This document shows positions 28,004-37,412 of a stretch of DNA of 64,000 bases, one piece after another (position 1 is the stretch's first letter; the number at the start of each line of letters is the position of its first letter). The position numbers and the translations under genes were made by a program. Source of the DNA: Streptosporangiaceae bacterium (lineage in GTDB: Bacteria; Actinomycetota; Actinomycetes; Streptosporangiales; Streptosporangiaceae); the NCBI GenBank assembly GCA_025964715.1, contig JAOPYH010000375.1, forward strand, positions 1 through 64,000, in the 5' to 3' direction. Below the pieces are notes generated by a model. That model ran no database searches. It worked only from the letters and a program-made list of their open reading frames with translations, and was not told where the DNA came from.

Positions 28004-30796
28004 GTGGCTTCCGGACGCCAGCGCTTTTCGATCATCAGCGACGGCCTTCCGAGCCAGCTCCCGGACATCGACCCCGATGAGACCCGGGAATGGCTCGAAT
28101 CGCTGGACACGGTCATCAAGACCGAGGGACGCGACCGCGCCCGTTATGTGATGCTCCGGCTGCTGGAACGCGCCCGCGAGCAGCAGGTCGGCGTCCCCAG
28201 CCTGCGCAGCACCGACTACATCAACACCATCCCGCCAGAGCGTGAACCCTGGTTCCCCGGCGACGAGCACATCGAGCGGCGCGTCCGCGCCTACATCCGG
28301 TGGAACGCGGCGATCATGGTGTCGCGGGCCAACCGGCCCGAGCTCTCGGTCGGCGGGCACATCGCGACCTACGCCTCCGCCGCGTCGCTCTACGAAGTCG
28401 GCTTCAACCACTTCTTCCGGGGCAAGGACCACGGCGAGTCGGGCGACCAGGTCTACATCCAGGGCCACGCGGCTCCGGGCATCTACGCTCGCGCCTTCCT
28501 GGAGGGCCGGCTGCCCGAGGAGCGGCTCGACGGCTTCCGTCAGGAGATCTCGCACCCGGGCGGCGGCCTGTCCTCCTACCCGCACCCGCGCCTCATGCCG
28601 GACTTCTGGGAGTTCCCCACGGTGTCCATGGGCCTGGGCGCCATCGGCGCGATCTATCAGGCCCGGTTCAACCGGTACCTCCTGGCCCGCCAGGTCAAGG
28701 ACACCTCCCGGTCGCACGTGTGGGCCTTCCTCGGCGACGGTGAGATGGACGAGCCCGAATCGCTCGGCGCCATCGGCATGGCCGCCCGCGAGGAGCTCGA
28801 CAACCTGACGTTCATCGTCAACTGCAACCTGCAGCGGCTGGACGGGCCCGTACGCGGCAACGGCAAGATCATTCAGGAGCTGGAGTCGTTCTTCCGCGGT
28901 GCCGGCTGGAACGTCATCAAGGTGATCTGGGGCCGGGACTGGGACCCGCTGCTGGCGCAGGACATGGACGGCGTGCTTGTCAACAAGATGAACACCACGC
29001 CGGACGGGCAGTTCCAGACCTTCTCGGTGGAGAAGGGCGGCTACACCCGCGACCGGTTCTTCGGCGACGACCCGCGGCTTCGCAAGATGGTCGAGCACCT
29101 GTCCGACGACGACATCAGCAAGCTGTCCCGGGGTGGGCACGACTACCGCAAGCTCTACGCGGCGTTCAAGTCGGCACGCGAGCACGTGGGCCAGCCGACC
29201 GTGATCCTCGCCCACACCATCAAGGGATGGACGCTCGGCCCGGACTTCGAGGCCCGGATGTCCAGCCACCAGATGAAGAAGCTCACCAAGAACGAGCTCA
29301 AGGACTTCCGGGACCGGCTCTTCCTGGAGATCCCGGACTCGGCGCTGGAAGCCGACCTGCCGCCCTACTTCCACCCGGGCAAGGACTCCGAAGAGATCCA
29401 GTACATGCAGGAGCGCCGGGCCGCGCTGGGTGGCTACCTGCCCAAGCGGGTCGTGCGGGCCAAGCCGCTCAAGCTGCCCGGCGACGCGGTCTACAGCGAG
29501 CTCAAGCAGGGGTCGGGCAAGCAGGCGGTCGCGACCACGATGGCGTTCGTCCGGCTCCTCAAGGACCTGATGAAGGACAAGGAGATCGGCCACCGGTTCG
29601 TGCCGATCATCCCGGACGAGGCCCGTACGTTCGGCATGGACTCGTTGTTCCCCACGGCGAAGATCTACGCGCCGCACGGGCAGACCTACGAACCCGCCGA
29701 CCGGCACCTGATGCTGTCCTACAAGGAGTCCGAGAACGGCCAGATCCTGCACGAGGGCATCAGCGAGGCCGGCGCGATGGCCTCGATGACCGCCGCGGCG
29801 TCGGCCTACGCCACCCATGGCGAATACATGATCCCGATCTACAGCTTCTACTCGATGTTCGGGTTCCAGCGGCCCGGCGACCAGAGGTGGGCGCTCGGCG
29901 ACCAGATGGGCCGGGGCTTCCTCCTCGGCGCCACGGCCGGCCGTACGACGCTCACCGGTGAGGGCCTCCAGCACGCCGACGGCCACTCGCCGCTGCTGGC
30001 CTCGACCAACCCGGCGTGCGTCTACTACGACCCGGCGTGGGCCTTCGAGGTCTCGCATATCGCGCAGGACGCGCTGCGCAGGATGTACGGCTCCACCGAG
30101 GAGCACCCGAACGGCGAGAACATCTTCTACTACCTGACGATCTACAACGAGCCCTATGTCCAGCCGGCGCAGCCGGAGGGCATCGACACCGCGGGGATCC
30201 TCAAGGGGCTCTACCACTACGCCGCGGCTCCGGCCGAGGGCGGCGACGGGGAGCGCCCGCGGGCGCAGATCCTCGCCTCCGGCGTGGCCGGCCGGTGGGC
30301 GCTCGAGGCGCAGCGGATGCTCGCCGAGGACTGGGGCGTCGCCGCGGACATGTGGTCGGCGACGTCGTGGAACGAGCTCCGTCGTGAGGCCATGGACTGC
30401 GACTCCTGGAACCTGCTGCACCCGGACGAGGACGAGCGGGTCCCCTACGTCACGCAGATGCTCGAGGCGGCGCCGGGCCCGATCGTGGCGGTGACCGACT
30501 TCATGCGGGCCGTGCCGGACCAGATCGCGCCGTGGGTGCCGGGTGACTTCTCCTCCCTCGGCACCGACGGGTTCGGTTTCTCCGACACCCGGGCGGCGGC
30601 CCGCCGGTTCTTCCACGTGGACGCCGCCTCGACGACCCTCGCGGTGCTGACCCAGCTGGCCCGGCGCGGTGAGGTCAAGCCGGAGACGCTGCAGGAGGCG
30701 ATCGAGCGCTACCAGCTCGGTGCCGGCGCCGGTGCCGTCGTCGGCCCCGGCGCCACGCCGCCCGAGACGAACACCGACACCATGCAGGTCGGCTGA
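28004..30796 (+). CDS. aceE: Pyruvate dehydrogenase E1 component (homodimeric type)
   Basis: AceE decarboxylates pyruvate with thiamin diphosphate and passes the acetyl unit to the E2 lipoyl domain, feeding acetyl-CoA to the TCA cycle and fatty-acid synthesis. The protein has 930 residues, close to actinobacterial homologues (about 900-930). It shows the thiamin diphosphate motif [13 protein letters not shown]...[12 protein letters not shown] (about 245-285), HTIKGWTLG, and the central [18 protein letters not shown] with [17 protein letters not shown]. The GTG at 28004 has an AGAGGGG site. An upstream ATG at 27944 would add a poorly conserved 20 residues. The last 25 residues are low-complexity. 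Confidence 0.95.
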   Translation: MASGRQRFSIISDGLPSQLPDIDPDETREWLESLDTVIKTEGRDRARYVMLRLLERAREQQVGVPSLRSTDYINTIPPEREPWFPGDEHIERRVRAYIRWNAAIMVSRANRPELSVGGHIATYASAASLYEVGFNHFFRGKDHGESGDQVYIQGHAAPGIYARAFLEGRLPEERLDGFRQEISHPGGGLSSYPHPRLMPDFWEFPTVSMGLGAIGAIYQARFNRYLLARQVKDTSRSHVWAFLGDGEMDEPESLGAIGMAAREELDNLTFIVNCNLQRLDGPVRGNGKIIQELESFFRGAGWNVIKVIWGRDWDPLLAQDMDGVLVNKMNTTPDGQFQTFSVEKGGYTRDRFFGDDPRLRKMVEHLSDDDISKLSRGGHDYRKLYAAFKSAREHVGQPTVILAHTIKGWTLGPDFEARMSSHQMKKLTKNELKDFRDRLFLEIPDSALEADLPPYFHPGKDSEEIQYMQERRAALGGYLPKRVVRAKPLKLPGDAVYSELKQGSGKQAVATTMAFVRLLKDLMKDKEIGHRFVPIIPDEARTFGMDSLFPTAKIYAPHGQTYEPADRHLMLSYKESENGQILHEGISEAGAMASMTAAASAYATHGEYMIPIYSFYSMFGFQRPGDQRWALGDQMGRGFLLGATAGRTTLTGEGLQHADGHSPLLASTNPACVYYDPAWAFEVSHIAQDALRRMYGSTEEHPNGENIFYYLTIYNEPYVQPAQPEGIDTAGILKGLYHYAAAPAEGGDGERPRAQILASGVAGRWALEAQRMLAEDWGVAADMWSATSWNELRREAMDCDSWNLLHPDEDERVPYVTQMLEAAPGPIVAVTDFMRAVPDQIAPWVPGDFSSLGTDGFGFSDTRAAARRFFHVDAASTTLAVLTQLARRGEVKPETLQEAIERYQLGAGAGAVVGPGATPPETNTDTMQVG

Positions 30797-30818
30797 GCCG
30801 GCCGGACTCGCAGGCAGG

Positions 30819-30846
30819 CGCCCCCCGGTCACCATGACGGGGGGCG
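30819..30846. terminator. Bidirectional terminator between aceE and the PucR-type regulator
   Basis: CGCCCCCC pairs with GGGGGGCG, and inside it GTCA pairs with TGAC around a 3-nt loop, with one bulged G. TTCTCCTTT follows on the plus strand, making a reasonable intrinsic terminator for aceE. The convergent regulator ends 20 bp further on. Confidence 0.75.
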
Positions 30847-30866
30847 TTCTCCTTTGCGCTCTGTCC

Positions 30867-32777
30867 TCACCGCAGCGGGAGGCGCAGCCGGTGCAACCGC
30901 AGGGCCAGCTGCAGCTCCAGGGCCCGGTCGGGCTCCTGCCAGTCCGGCCCGAGCAGCTGCCCGATCCGGTCCAGCCGCTGGGTGACGGTGTTGACATGGA
31001 TGTGCAGCCGCTCGGCGGTGCGGGACAGGCTGCCGCCGGTGCTGAAATAGGTCTCCAGCGTCTGTACGAGACCGGTACCGCGCCGGGTGTCATAGTCCAG
31101 GACCGCGCCGAGCGCCGAGGCCAGAAACCCCCGTACGTCCCGCTTGTCGCCGACCAGCAGGCCCACGAAGCCGAGCTCCTCCGAGCTCGCGGCCTCCCCA
31201 CGGCGCCCGAGGGCGATCAGCGCGTCCGTACACCGCTGGGCCTCCTGAAAGGCCGCGGCGACCCGGTCGAATCCGGTGATGGGGCCCGCCGACCCCGCCG
31301 TGGCCGCGACGCCGAGCGACCCACCCAGCTCCTTGGCGACCCATCGCGCGACGGCGCCCGGATCCTGGCCGGGCAGCAGCAGGACCACCTCGTCGCCCCG
31401 GGTCGCGACGAGCCCGTGCTCCACGGCGGCGTGGGAGGCCGCCCAGAAGGCGGCCCGCTGGCGCAGGCCCTGACCATGGGGGCCCCGTTCCGCATCGGCC
31501 GGACGCGCCACGACGACGACATGCGGGGCCTCGGCGTCGACGCTGACCAGCCGTGCCCTGCGCGCCAGCGCGTCCGGATCGGCCAGCCGCCCGGCGAGGA
31601 GGTCGTCGAGCAGCTCTCCCCGCACGCGTCCCTCGGCCTCGGCGACGCTGCGGCCGAACAGCAGCAGGATCGCCGTGACGAGGGCGGCGCGCTCCAGGAT
31701 CCGCTCGTCGGCGTCTGTCACGTCGAAGTCGGTGCGCAGGACCAGCGTGCCGAGGGTCTCGGCACCGGCCGCCACCGAGGCGACCCAGAGTGCTCCGCGC
31801 CGGACCGTACGCCCCATCCCGAGAGAGGACGCCGACGCGGCGGCCACCTCGGCCTCGTCCAGGTCCGCGACCGAGCCGACCGCGGCCAGCCGCCGGCCGT
31901 CGGCGTCCAGCACCACCAGCCCGCCGCCCAGCACGTCGGTGACGACCGCGGCCACGTCCTCGACGCCACCGCCCCGCACCACGACGTCGGTCATGCGGTC
32001 GTGCGCCAGCGCGGCCCGCTCCACCGACGCGCTGTGGGCCCGGATGAACTCGTTCGCGGAGCTGAGCTCCTCGAGCGCGGCCCGGGTCTCCTCTAGCAGG
32101 CGGGCGTTGTCCATGGCCACGGCGGCATGCGCGGCCAGGGAGCAGAGCAGCACCACCTCCTCCTGGACGAAGGGCCGGGCACTGCGGTTGGCCGCGAAGA
32201 GCACACCGAGAACCTTCGGGCCCAGGCGCATGGGCACACCGAGGATCGCGACGATGCCCTCCTCGTCCACGGGACCGTCGATCGAGGTGAGGTGACGGAA
32301 GCGGGCGTCGGCGAAGTAGTCCGGGGTCGTGTAGGGCACCGCCGTCTGGGCGACCAGGCCGCCGAGACCCGCACCCACCGGCAGGCGCAGCGTCCGGAAG
32401 GACGCCGAGACCGAGCCGTCGGTGACCCGCATGTAGGTGTCGCCACGCTCGTCGTCGTGCAGGGTCATGTAGGACACGTCGGTCTTGAGCAGCCGGCGGG
32501 CCCGGTGCACGATCGCCTCGAGCACGGCGTCGAGGTCGCGCAGCCCGGCGAGGTCGCTGGCGGTGTCGAACAGCGCCGAGAGCTCGGCCTCTCGGCGGGC
32601 GCGCCGTTCCAGCAGCGCCCGCACCCGCAGCGCCGAGACCTTGGCCTGCTCGAGCTCCGCCAGCACCTCTGTGCTCGCGCCCGCCGCGCGGGCCTCGATC
32701 AGCGGCCCTTCGAACTCGATCGGCGTGGCTTCGCGGGCCAGCAGCTCGAGGAAGGTCCGGCTCGACATGCGATCCAT
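30867..32777 (-). CDS. GAF-domain PucR/CdaR-type transcriptional regulator
   Basis: This 636-residue regulator has an N-terminal helical segment, a GAF domain (about residues 80-230, FDTASDLAGLRDLDAVLEAIVHRARRLL onward), a central GGDEF-like CdaR region, and a C-terminal PucR HTH (YFSTGGSLSRTAERLHIHVNTVTQRLDRIGQLLG). The ATG at 32777 has a GAGGAAG site. It follows the 3-hydroxybutyrate dehydrogenase gene by 11 bp and is certainly cotranscribed with it. It probably senses a small carboxylate or a redox signal through GAF and activates the PHB-utilisation genes nearby. The target motif proposed for it recurs upstream of all three units. Confidence 0.85.
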   Translation of the reverse strand: MDRMSSRTFLELLAREATPIEFEGPLIEARAAGASTEVLAELEQAKVSALRVRALLERRARREAELSALFDTASDLAGLRDLDAVLEAIVHRARRLLKTDVSYMTLHDDERGDTYMRVTDGSVSASFRTLRLPVGAGLGGLVAQTAVPYTTPDYFADARFRHLTSIDGPVDEEGIVAILGVPMRLGPKVLGVLFAANRSARPFVQEEVVLLCSLAAHAAVAMDNARLLEETRAALEELSSANEFIRAHSASVERAALAHDRMTDVVVRGGGVEDVAAVVTDVLGGGLVVLDADGRRLAAVGSVADLDEAEVAAASASSLGMGRTVRRGALWVASVAAGAETLGTLVLRTDFDVTDADERILERAALVTAILLLFGRSVAEAEGRVRGELLDDLLAGRLADPDALARRARLVSVDAEAPHVVVVARPADAERGPHGQGLRQRAAFWAASHAAVEHGLVATRGDEVVLLLPGQDPGAVARWVAKELGGSLGVAATAGSAGPITGFDRVAAAFQEAQRCTDALIALGRRGEAASSEELGFVGLLVGDKRDVRGFLASALGAVLDYDTRRGTGLVQTLETYFSTGGSLSRTAERLHIHVNTVTQRLDRIGQLLGPDWQEPDRALELQLALRLHRLRLPLR

Positions 32778-32788
32778 TGTGCGCTTCC

Positions 32789-33577
32789 TCAGGACGCCGT
32801 CCATCCGCCGTCGATCGTCAGTGAGGCGCCGGTGATCATGGACGCGTGCGGCGAACAGAGGTAGGCGACGAGCTCGGCCACCTCGTCGGGCTCGATCAGC
32901 CGCTTGATCGCCGCCCTCGCCAGCATGACCCGCTCGACGACCTGCTCGGGCGGCAGGTCGTGGGTGCGGGCCTGGTCGGCGATCTGGTCCTCCACGAGGG
33001 GCGTACGGACGTAGGCGGGGTTCACGCAGTTGGAGGTGACGCCGTGCGGCGCCCCCTCCTGGGCGATGACCTTGGAGAGTCCTTCGAGCGCGTGCTTGGC
33101 GGTGACATAGGCCGACTTGAACGGGGAGGCGCGCAGGCCGTGCACGGACGAGATGTTGATGATCCGGCCCCACTCCCGCTCGTACATGCCGGGTAGTGCC
33201 CGGCGCACGATCCGGAAGGGCGCCTCGACCATGATCCGCAGGATCCGCGCGAACTGCTCCGGCGGGAACTCCTCGATCGGCGCCACGTGCTGCAGCCCCG
33301 CGTTGTTCACGATGATGTCGGCGACGGGATCCAGCTCCTCGACCGCGGCCATGTCGGCCAGGTCCACCGCCCTGGCGGTGGCGCCGATGTCCGCGGCGGC
33401 CTCCATGGCCGCGTCCTCGCGGATGTCGAGGAGCACCACCTCGGCCCCCGCGGCGGCGAGCCGGCGGGCACAGGCCCGGCCGATCCCGCTCGCGGCCCCG
33501 GTCACGAGGGCGCGCCGGCCGGCCAGATCGAGGTCGGCGGACGCGCGGGCCGCCGCATGCGGAGTGAAGCTCGTCAT
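32789..33577 (-). CDS. bdhA: 3-hydroxybutyrate dehydrogenase (SDR family)
   Basis: BdhA oxidises D-3-hydroxybutyrate to acetoacetate with NAD+. The 262-residue short-chain dehydrogenase has the cofactor motif TGAASGIGRA, the NNAGLQHVAPIEEFPPEQF segment that distinguishes 3-hydroxybutyrate dehydrogenases from other SDRs, the catalytic Ser in NISSVHG, and the Tyr/Lys pair in YVTAKHALEGL. CVNPAYVRTPLVEDQI is also typical. It is the first gene of a two-gene unit with the GAF/PucR regulator. The substrate fits the PHB depolymerase next door. Confidence 0.92.
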   Translation of the reverse strand: MTSFTPHAAARASADLDLAGRRALVTGAASGIGRACARRLAAAGAEVVLLDIREDAAMEAAADIGATARAVDLADMAAVEELDPVADIIVNNAGLQHVAPIEEFPPEQFARILRIMVEAPFRIVRRALPGMYEREWGRIINISSVHGLRASPFKSAYVTAKHALEGLSKVIAQEGAPHGVTSNCVNPAYVRTPLVEDQIADQARTHDLPPEQVVERVMLARAAIKRLIEPDEVAELVAYLCSPHASMITGASLTIDGGWTAS

Positions 33578-33603
33578 GGACGCGAACCTACGGAGGCCGC
33601 TGT

Positions 33604-33634
33604 GGCGGGCACATGTGCGGAGCCGACATATTCG
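33604..33634. promoter_or_regulatory. Shared PHB-locus operator, copy 1 (upstream of bdhA)
   Basis: A 31-bp stretch begins GGCGGGCACATGTG and ends CCGACATATTCG, 27-57 bp upstream of the bdhA start codon. Nearly the same sequence occurs on the other strand at 36525-36554, and a shorter relative at 36445-36458. It includes the palindrome GCACATGTGC. It is proposed as a common regulator site. Confidence 0.55.
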
Positions 33635-33658
33635 GGGGGTCTGCGGTGTGGCCCTCGC

Positions 33659-33721
33659 TCCAATGGATCAAGGCCCCGGGTCGCCATAGCGACCTTCTTC
33701 CTTGATCGTCTTCGTTGGAGG
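33659..33721. repeat. Imperfect fold-back repeat, related to the hairpin at 33838
   Basis: Nested inverted repeats are present: CTCCAA/TTGGAG on the outside, GATCAAGG/CCTTGATC in the middle, and GGTCGC/GCGACC around a CATA loop. The core TGGATCAAGGCCCCGGGTCGC resembles TGGATCAAGGGCCGGGGTCGC in the second hairpin 170 bp away, so the two are probably copies of one element. Confidence 0.6.
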
Positions 33722-33837
33722 GCTCCGGTTGTCGCTCCCGGAGGGCGTCCGGCAGACGGTGATCGGACGCAAGGGGGCACGCCTACCGATGGACCGGGAC
33801 AACCGCACCGTGGCCCGCGGCGAGGTGCTCTCAGGGG

Positions 33838-33889
33838 AGTGGATCAAGGGCCGGGGTCGCTATGGGTGCCCCGGCCCTTGATCCACTCG
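33838..33889. terminator. 20-bp perfect hairpin, probable terminator of the PHB hydrolase/depolymerase transcript
   Basis: Positions 33838-33857 pair perfectly with 33870-33889 around a 12-nt loop. It begins 6 bp after the stop codon of the depolymerase gene (minus strand). There is no T tract, which is common in actinomycete terminators. Confidence 0.75.
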
Positions 33890-33894
33890 GAGGT

Positions 33895-34926
33895 CTAGCC
33901 TCCTAGGGCCTTGACCATGGCCATGATGGCCTGCATCTGCTTGCCGGCTTTGACGTCGTAGGACGCGTCGCCGCCGTAGCCCCACCAGTTCCAGCACCCG
34001 TTGGGGTTGCCCAGGGTCCAGCTCGCGGTGGCCTGCGGATAGAGCACCACCATCGCGTTGGTGTCCGCGTATTCGTTGAGGTAGGCCTTGTCGAGGAACT
34101 GGTTGCCGACGGTGCCATAGCTCTGCAGGCAGCCGTGCAGCGCGACCATCAGCCGGCAGCCGGCACCGTCCGAGCAGCCCTTGGGCACATAGGCGAATCC
34201 GTTGGTGCCCATGCTGATCGCGGCGGCACTCCCGCCCGGGGCATAGGCGTTCTGGCCGAACTGGATCAGCTTTCCGTTCAACGCCGAGGCCGGTGCGCTG
34301 ACGCCACCGAACAGGTGGCCGAGCATCGCCTGCTGCGGGTTGTCCCCACAGGTGTTGAGGTACGGGCTGTAGCTCGACGTGCAGGGATTGGGCCCGAGCG
34401 GGCTGACCCAGGAGTGCCCCGCCTGCGAGGTCTTGTTGTAGGACACCCGGCTGCCGAAGTCCCCATAGAACGTGGCGAGGGCGTCGTTGACCGGCTCCTT
34501 GACCGTGGAGTCGCTCCGACCGTGATAGATCCAGACCGGGTCGCCCGACAGGTTGCCCACCGGGTCGATCCGGCCCTGCTGGGCCCGGTCGCGCGCGGTC
34601 TGCTCCAGCTGCCCGAGGTTGATGGCCTGCAGGTTGTTCATGCAGGCCAGCTGCGCCGTGTTGACGTCGCCCTTGGCGCAGCCGTACGGCCCGGCGGCGA
34701 AGATACCGGCTCCGCGGAACGTGGACGAGTAGGCGACGTGCAGCTGGGTGGCCAGGTAGCCGCCGGAGGAGACCCCCGAGGCGTAGACGCCGCTGATGGA
34801 CAGCCGGGTGAGCGAGCCGGGCGTCGGCGGGGGCACCGCCGCATCGGCCGGGGTGGTGCCGAGCCCGGTGGCCACCAGGCCGGCGCAGGCGAGTGCGGTC
34901 AGGGCACGGCGAAGAACGGATTTCAT
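33895..34926 (-). CDS. Secreted poly(3-hydroxybutyrate) depolymerase/esterase
   Basis: This 343-residue secreted esterase has a signal peptide (MKSVLRRALTALACAGLVATGLG, cleavage near ADA-A at residue 30). The alpha/beta-hydrolase core carries the nucleophile S53 in VYASGVSSGGYLA near the N-terminus, VWIYHGRSDSTVK in the middle, and GHSWVSPLG, which fits the acidic and histidine positions. It also has CRLMVALHGCLQSY, typical of the catalytic-domain type 2 PHB depolymerase family. It would release 3-hydroxybutyrate oligomers outside the cell. It follows the upstream hydrolase gene by 37 bp, so the two form one unit. Short-chain esters or related polyesters are possible alternative substrates. 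Confidence 0.82.
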   Translation of the reverse strand: MKSVLRRALTALACAGLVATGLGTTPADAAVPPPTPGSLTRLSISGVYASGVSSGGYLATQLHVAYSSTFRGAGIFAAGPYGCAKGDVNTAQLACMNNLQAINLGQLEQTARDRAQQGRIDPVGNLSGDPVWIYHGRSDSTVKEPVNDALATFYGDFGSRVSYNKTSQAGHSWVSPLGPNPCTSSYSPYLNTCGDNPQQAMLGHLFGGVSAPASALNGKLIQFGQNAYAPGGSAAAISMGTNGFAYVPKGCSDGAGCRLMVALHGCLQSYGTVGNQFLDKAYLNEYADTNAMVVLYPQATASWTLGNPNGCWNWWGYGGDASYDVKAGKQMQAIMAMVKALGG

Positions 34927-34963
34927 GCTGACCTCTTCCTGTGGGCGGGGTCCGCCGGCCGGG

Positions 34964-36343
34964 TCAGCCGGTCAGCGAACAGGTGTTGGCGAGGTCCCCC
35001 GAGGTCGGTCGCGCCAGAGTCGCGCTCGGCGGCGGCGCCTGGCCCCCGGTCGTCCAGCTCTCCATCGCCGCGAAGCCCATGCGGAGGCAGGGCAGGAGGG
35101 GACGGAGCCGGTCCGGGTAGGCGTCGTACAGCCCGTCGACGTGATTGCCGCCCTCGACCCGGTAGTACCGGTGCAGCCGTCCGCCGCCGTGCTGGCCGAT
35201 CATGCGGGCGTAGACGTCGGAGTCCGTGGTGATCGGCAGCAGGGTGTCGAGTGTGCCGTGCAGCGTGATGAGCGGTTTGTGGATGCGCCCGGTCAGCGCG
35301 ATCCGGGCCACCGCCCGGCGTACCTCCGCGGGCCGTGCGGCGTAGTCGTAGTCCGCGTCGCAAGCCGGCGTGCCGGAGGCGCAGAACGGCGTGCCCGCCT
35401 CAGCGGCGCCGTCGTAGGAGGGATCGAGCTCCTCGCGGTAGATCCGCTGGGTCAGGTCCCAGTAGACCTTGTAATGGAAGTCCCAGAGGAACTCCGACCC
35501 CGGCGCGAAGCCCGCCTTCAGGATCTCCGCGTGCGCCGCGGGGTCCCCCGTGGCGGCGTAGCGCGGATAGGCACGGAGCGCGGCCGGCAGGTAGGTGAGC
35601 AGGTTCGGCCCGCCGGCCCGCCACAGCGTGCCCTCCGCGTCGAGGCCGCCGTCGTACAGCCACGGACGGTTCTCCAGTTGCCACCTGACCAGGTAACCGC
35701 CGTTGGAGATGCCGGCGGCATAGGTCCGGCGCGGCACGCTCCCGTACCGCTGCGCCAGCAGGAGCTTGGCGGCCACGGTCAGCTGCGTGACCCGGTCGTT
35801 CCACTCCACGATCGCGTCGCCGGGCCGGGTGCCGTCGCGGTAGAAGTCGGCGCCGCTGTTGCCCTTGTCGGTGGCCGCGAACGCATAGCCCTTGGCGAGG
35901 ACCCAGTCGGAGATCGTGAAGTCGTTCGCGTACTGCCGCCGGGTGCCCGGCGCGCCGGCGACCACGAGGCCCCCGTTCCAGTGGTCCGGCAGCCGGACGA
36001 CGAACTGGGCGTCGTGGTTCCAGCCGTGCAGCGTGTTGAAGGCCGAGGAGTCCGGAAAGTATCCGTCCAGCTGGATGCCCGGCACCCCGGAGGGGTTGCG
36101 CGCTCCGGCCGGATGCAGGCCCGCCCAGTCGGCGGGGACGGTGTGGCCGGTCTTCGTGGTTCCGGCCGTCGTGAGGTCGTCCAGGCAGGCGGCGACCTGC
36201 TTCTGCGCGCCCGGGACCGTGATCCGGTCGATCCGCGCGCAGTGCCCGGGCGCCGCCCCGGGTCCGGTGGCGGCGGAGGCCACCGGGGCCGTGCCGATGA
36301 CCAGCGCCACCGCTGCGGCGAGGGTTCTGCGGATGGGCGCCAT
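34964..36343 (-). CDS. Secreted alpha/beta-hydrolase, 3-hydroxybutyrate oligomer hydrolase-like
   Basis: This 459-residue secreted hydrolase has a signal peptide (MAPIRRTLAAAVALVIGTAP, ending near ASA-A at residue 25). It contains LPDHWNGGLVVAGAPGTRRQYANDF, ATDKGNSG and the nucleophile S213 in TYAAGISNGGYLVRWQ. A late Asp and His occur in LHGTLDTLLPI and GGNHVDG. The pattern resembles 3-hydroxybutyrate oligomer hydrolases and tannase-like esterases. The chain is shorter than classical oligomer hydrolases (about 690). Its position upstream of the PHB depolymerase favours oligomer cleavage. I am less sure of substrate than of fold. Confidence 0.62.
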   Translation of the reverse strand: MAPIRRTLAAAVALVIGTAPVASAATGPGAAPGHCARIDRITVPGAQKQVAACLDDLTTAGTTKTGHTVPADWAGLHPAGARNPSGVPGIQLDGYFPDSSAFNTLHGWNHDAQFVVRLPDHWNGGLVVAGAPGTRRQYANDFTISDWVLAKGYAFAATDKGNSGADFYRDGTRPGDAIVEWNDRVTQLTVAAKLLLAQRYGSVPRRTYAAGISNGGYLVRWQLENRPWLYDGGLDAEGTLWRAGGPNLLTYLPAALRAYPRYAATGDPAAHAEILKAGFAPGSEFLWDFHYKVYWDLTQRIYREELDPSYDGAAEAGTPFCASGTPACDADYDYAARPAEVRRAVARIALTGRIHKPLITLHGTLDTLLPITTDSDVYARMIGQHGGGRLHRYYRVEGGNHVDGLYDAYPDRLRPLLPCLRMGFAAMESWTTGGQAPPPSATLARPTSGDLANTCSLTG

Positions 36344-36444
36344 CGGGGCTCCTCGGGGGGCTCACGCGGTTACAGATCAAGCCAGCCGGTTCAAGCCGGT
36401 AGAGCCGGACCGTACGGCTGCGGCGGGGGCCTTCCTACGTGGCC

Positions 36445-36458
36445 GGGCCACATATCGG
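36445..36458. promoter_or_regulatory. Shared PHB-locus operator, short copy (upstream of the hydrolase operon)
   Basis: The sequence GGGCCACATATCGG resembles the CCGGCACATATTCG end of the longer copies. It lies about 100 bp upstream of the hydrolase start codon. It has the same orientation relative to that gene as the other copies have to theirs. Confidence 0.4.
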
Positions 36459-36524
36459 CAGAGCCCGCGGTGTGACGACACGTCAGGCCCATCGCGGTGT
36501 GGATCACCCCCGTAGCCGGGGTGG

Positions 36525-36554
36525 CGAATATGTGCCGGAGTCACATGGCCCGCC
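36525..36554. promoter_or_regulatory. Shared PHB-locus operator, copy 2 (upstream of the ABC transporter operon)
   Basis: Read on the minus strand, this 30-bp stretch begins GGCGGGCCATGTG and ends CCGGCACATATTCG. It matches the copy upstream of bdhA apart from a one-base gap and a few changes in the 5-6 bp between the two blocks. It lies about 97-126 bp upstream of the transporter start codon. Confidence 0.55.
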
Positions 36555-36650
36555 TCACGGCCGAGACCTAGCGTTCCCCCGACAACAGCCGGGTGTGCCC
36601 TGCATCACACCGGGTCACCCCATGAAGACATGAAGAGGCGAGGAGGGCCT

Positions 36651-37412
36651 ATGACGATGGCCCCCATCCTGACGGCCCGGGGACTGGCGAAGGAGTTCCG
36701 CGGCTTCCGGGCCGTCGACGGTGTGGACCTCGACATCGCCGAGGGTGGAGTGCACGCGCTGGTCGGGCCGAACGGGGCCGGCAAGACGACTCTGTTCAAC
36801 CTGCTCACCGGGTTCCTCAAACCCACCGCCGGACGCATCGCCCTCGGCGACAAGGACCTCACCGGCAGCAGCCCCGAGCAGATCGCGCGGCTCGGCGTCG
36901 CACGCTCGTTCCAGATCACCAGCCTCTTCCCGCAGCTGACGCCGCAGGACCATCTCGAGCTGGCACTGGCCGGCTCGACGACGCTGGGATGGCGGTTCTG
37001 GCGCTCCGACCGGGTGCTCACCCGCTTCCGGGACCGCGCCGCGGAGCTGCTCGAGCAGGTCGGCCTGGCCGATCACGCCGAGGTGCCGGTGGCCACCCTG
37101 GCGTACGGGCGCAAGCGGGCTCTCGAGCTCGCGCTCGCCCTCGCGCTCGACCCCCAGGTGCTGCTGCTCGACGAGCCGACGGCCGGCATGGGCCTGGAGG
37201 ACGTCGACCGCACGGTGGCCCTCATCGATCGCGTGCGCGAGGGCCGGACCGTCGTGCTCGTGGAGCACAACATGAAGGTGGTCTCCAGCCTCGCCGACCG
37301 GGTCACCGTCCTGCAGCACGGCCAGGTGCTCGTGGAGGGACCGTACGCCGAGATCCGCCGGGACCCGCGGGTGATCAGCGCCTATCTGGGAGACGCCGAT
37401 GTTGCGCATTGA
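36651..37412 (+). CDS. Liv-type ABC transporter ATP-binding protein (LivG-like)
   Basis: This 253-residue ATPase has Walker A GPNGAGKTTLFN (about 40-51), Q-loop SFQITSLFPQL, the signature variant LAYGRKRALELALALA, Walker B QVLLLDEPTAGM, and the H-loop VEHNM. The ATG at 36651 has a GGAGGG site. It is the first gene of a five-gene importer operon and overlaps the next ATPase by 14 bp. The substrate is not shown by the sequence. Neighbouring PHB genes suggest 3-hydroxybutyrate or its oligomers instead of a branched-chain amino acid. Confidence 0.92.
   Translation: MTMAPILTARGLAKEFRGFRAVDGVDLDIAEGGVHALVGPNGAGKTTLFNLLTGFLKPTAGRIALGDKDLTGSSPEQIARLGVARSFQITSLFPQLTPQDHLELALAGSTTLGWRFWRSDRVLTRFRDRAAELLEQVGLADHAEVPVATLAYGRKRALELALALALDPQVLLLDEPTAGMGLEDVDRTVALIDRVREGRTVVLVEHNMKVVSSLADRVTVLQHGQVLVEGPYAEIRRDPRVISAYLGDADVAH

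Larger units (their letters stand above)
33635..33894. other. Non-coding stretch between bdhA and the PHB depolymerase gene
   Basis: No gene is visible in this interval. It holds two related fold-back structures, listed separately, and otherwise ordinary GC-rich sequence. Confidence 0.6.
36344..36650. other. Divergent control region between the hydrolase operon and the ABC transporter operon
   Basis: This 307-bp region separates two divergent units. It contains the second and third copies of the proposed shared operator. No small gene is evident. Confidence 0.55.

Noticed and set aside
27929-31201. A 1090-codon open frame on the minus strand across aceE
   Set aside because: It is the antisense of aceE. 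Its Arg/Val/His/Glu-rich composition reflects the high GC3 of the real gene and shows no domain.
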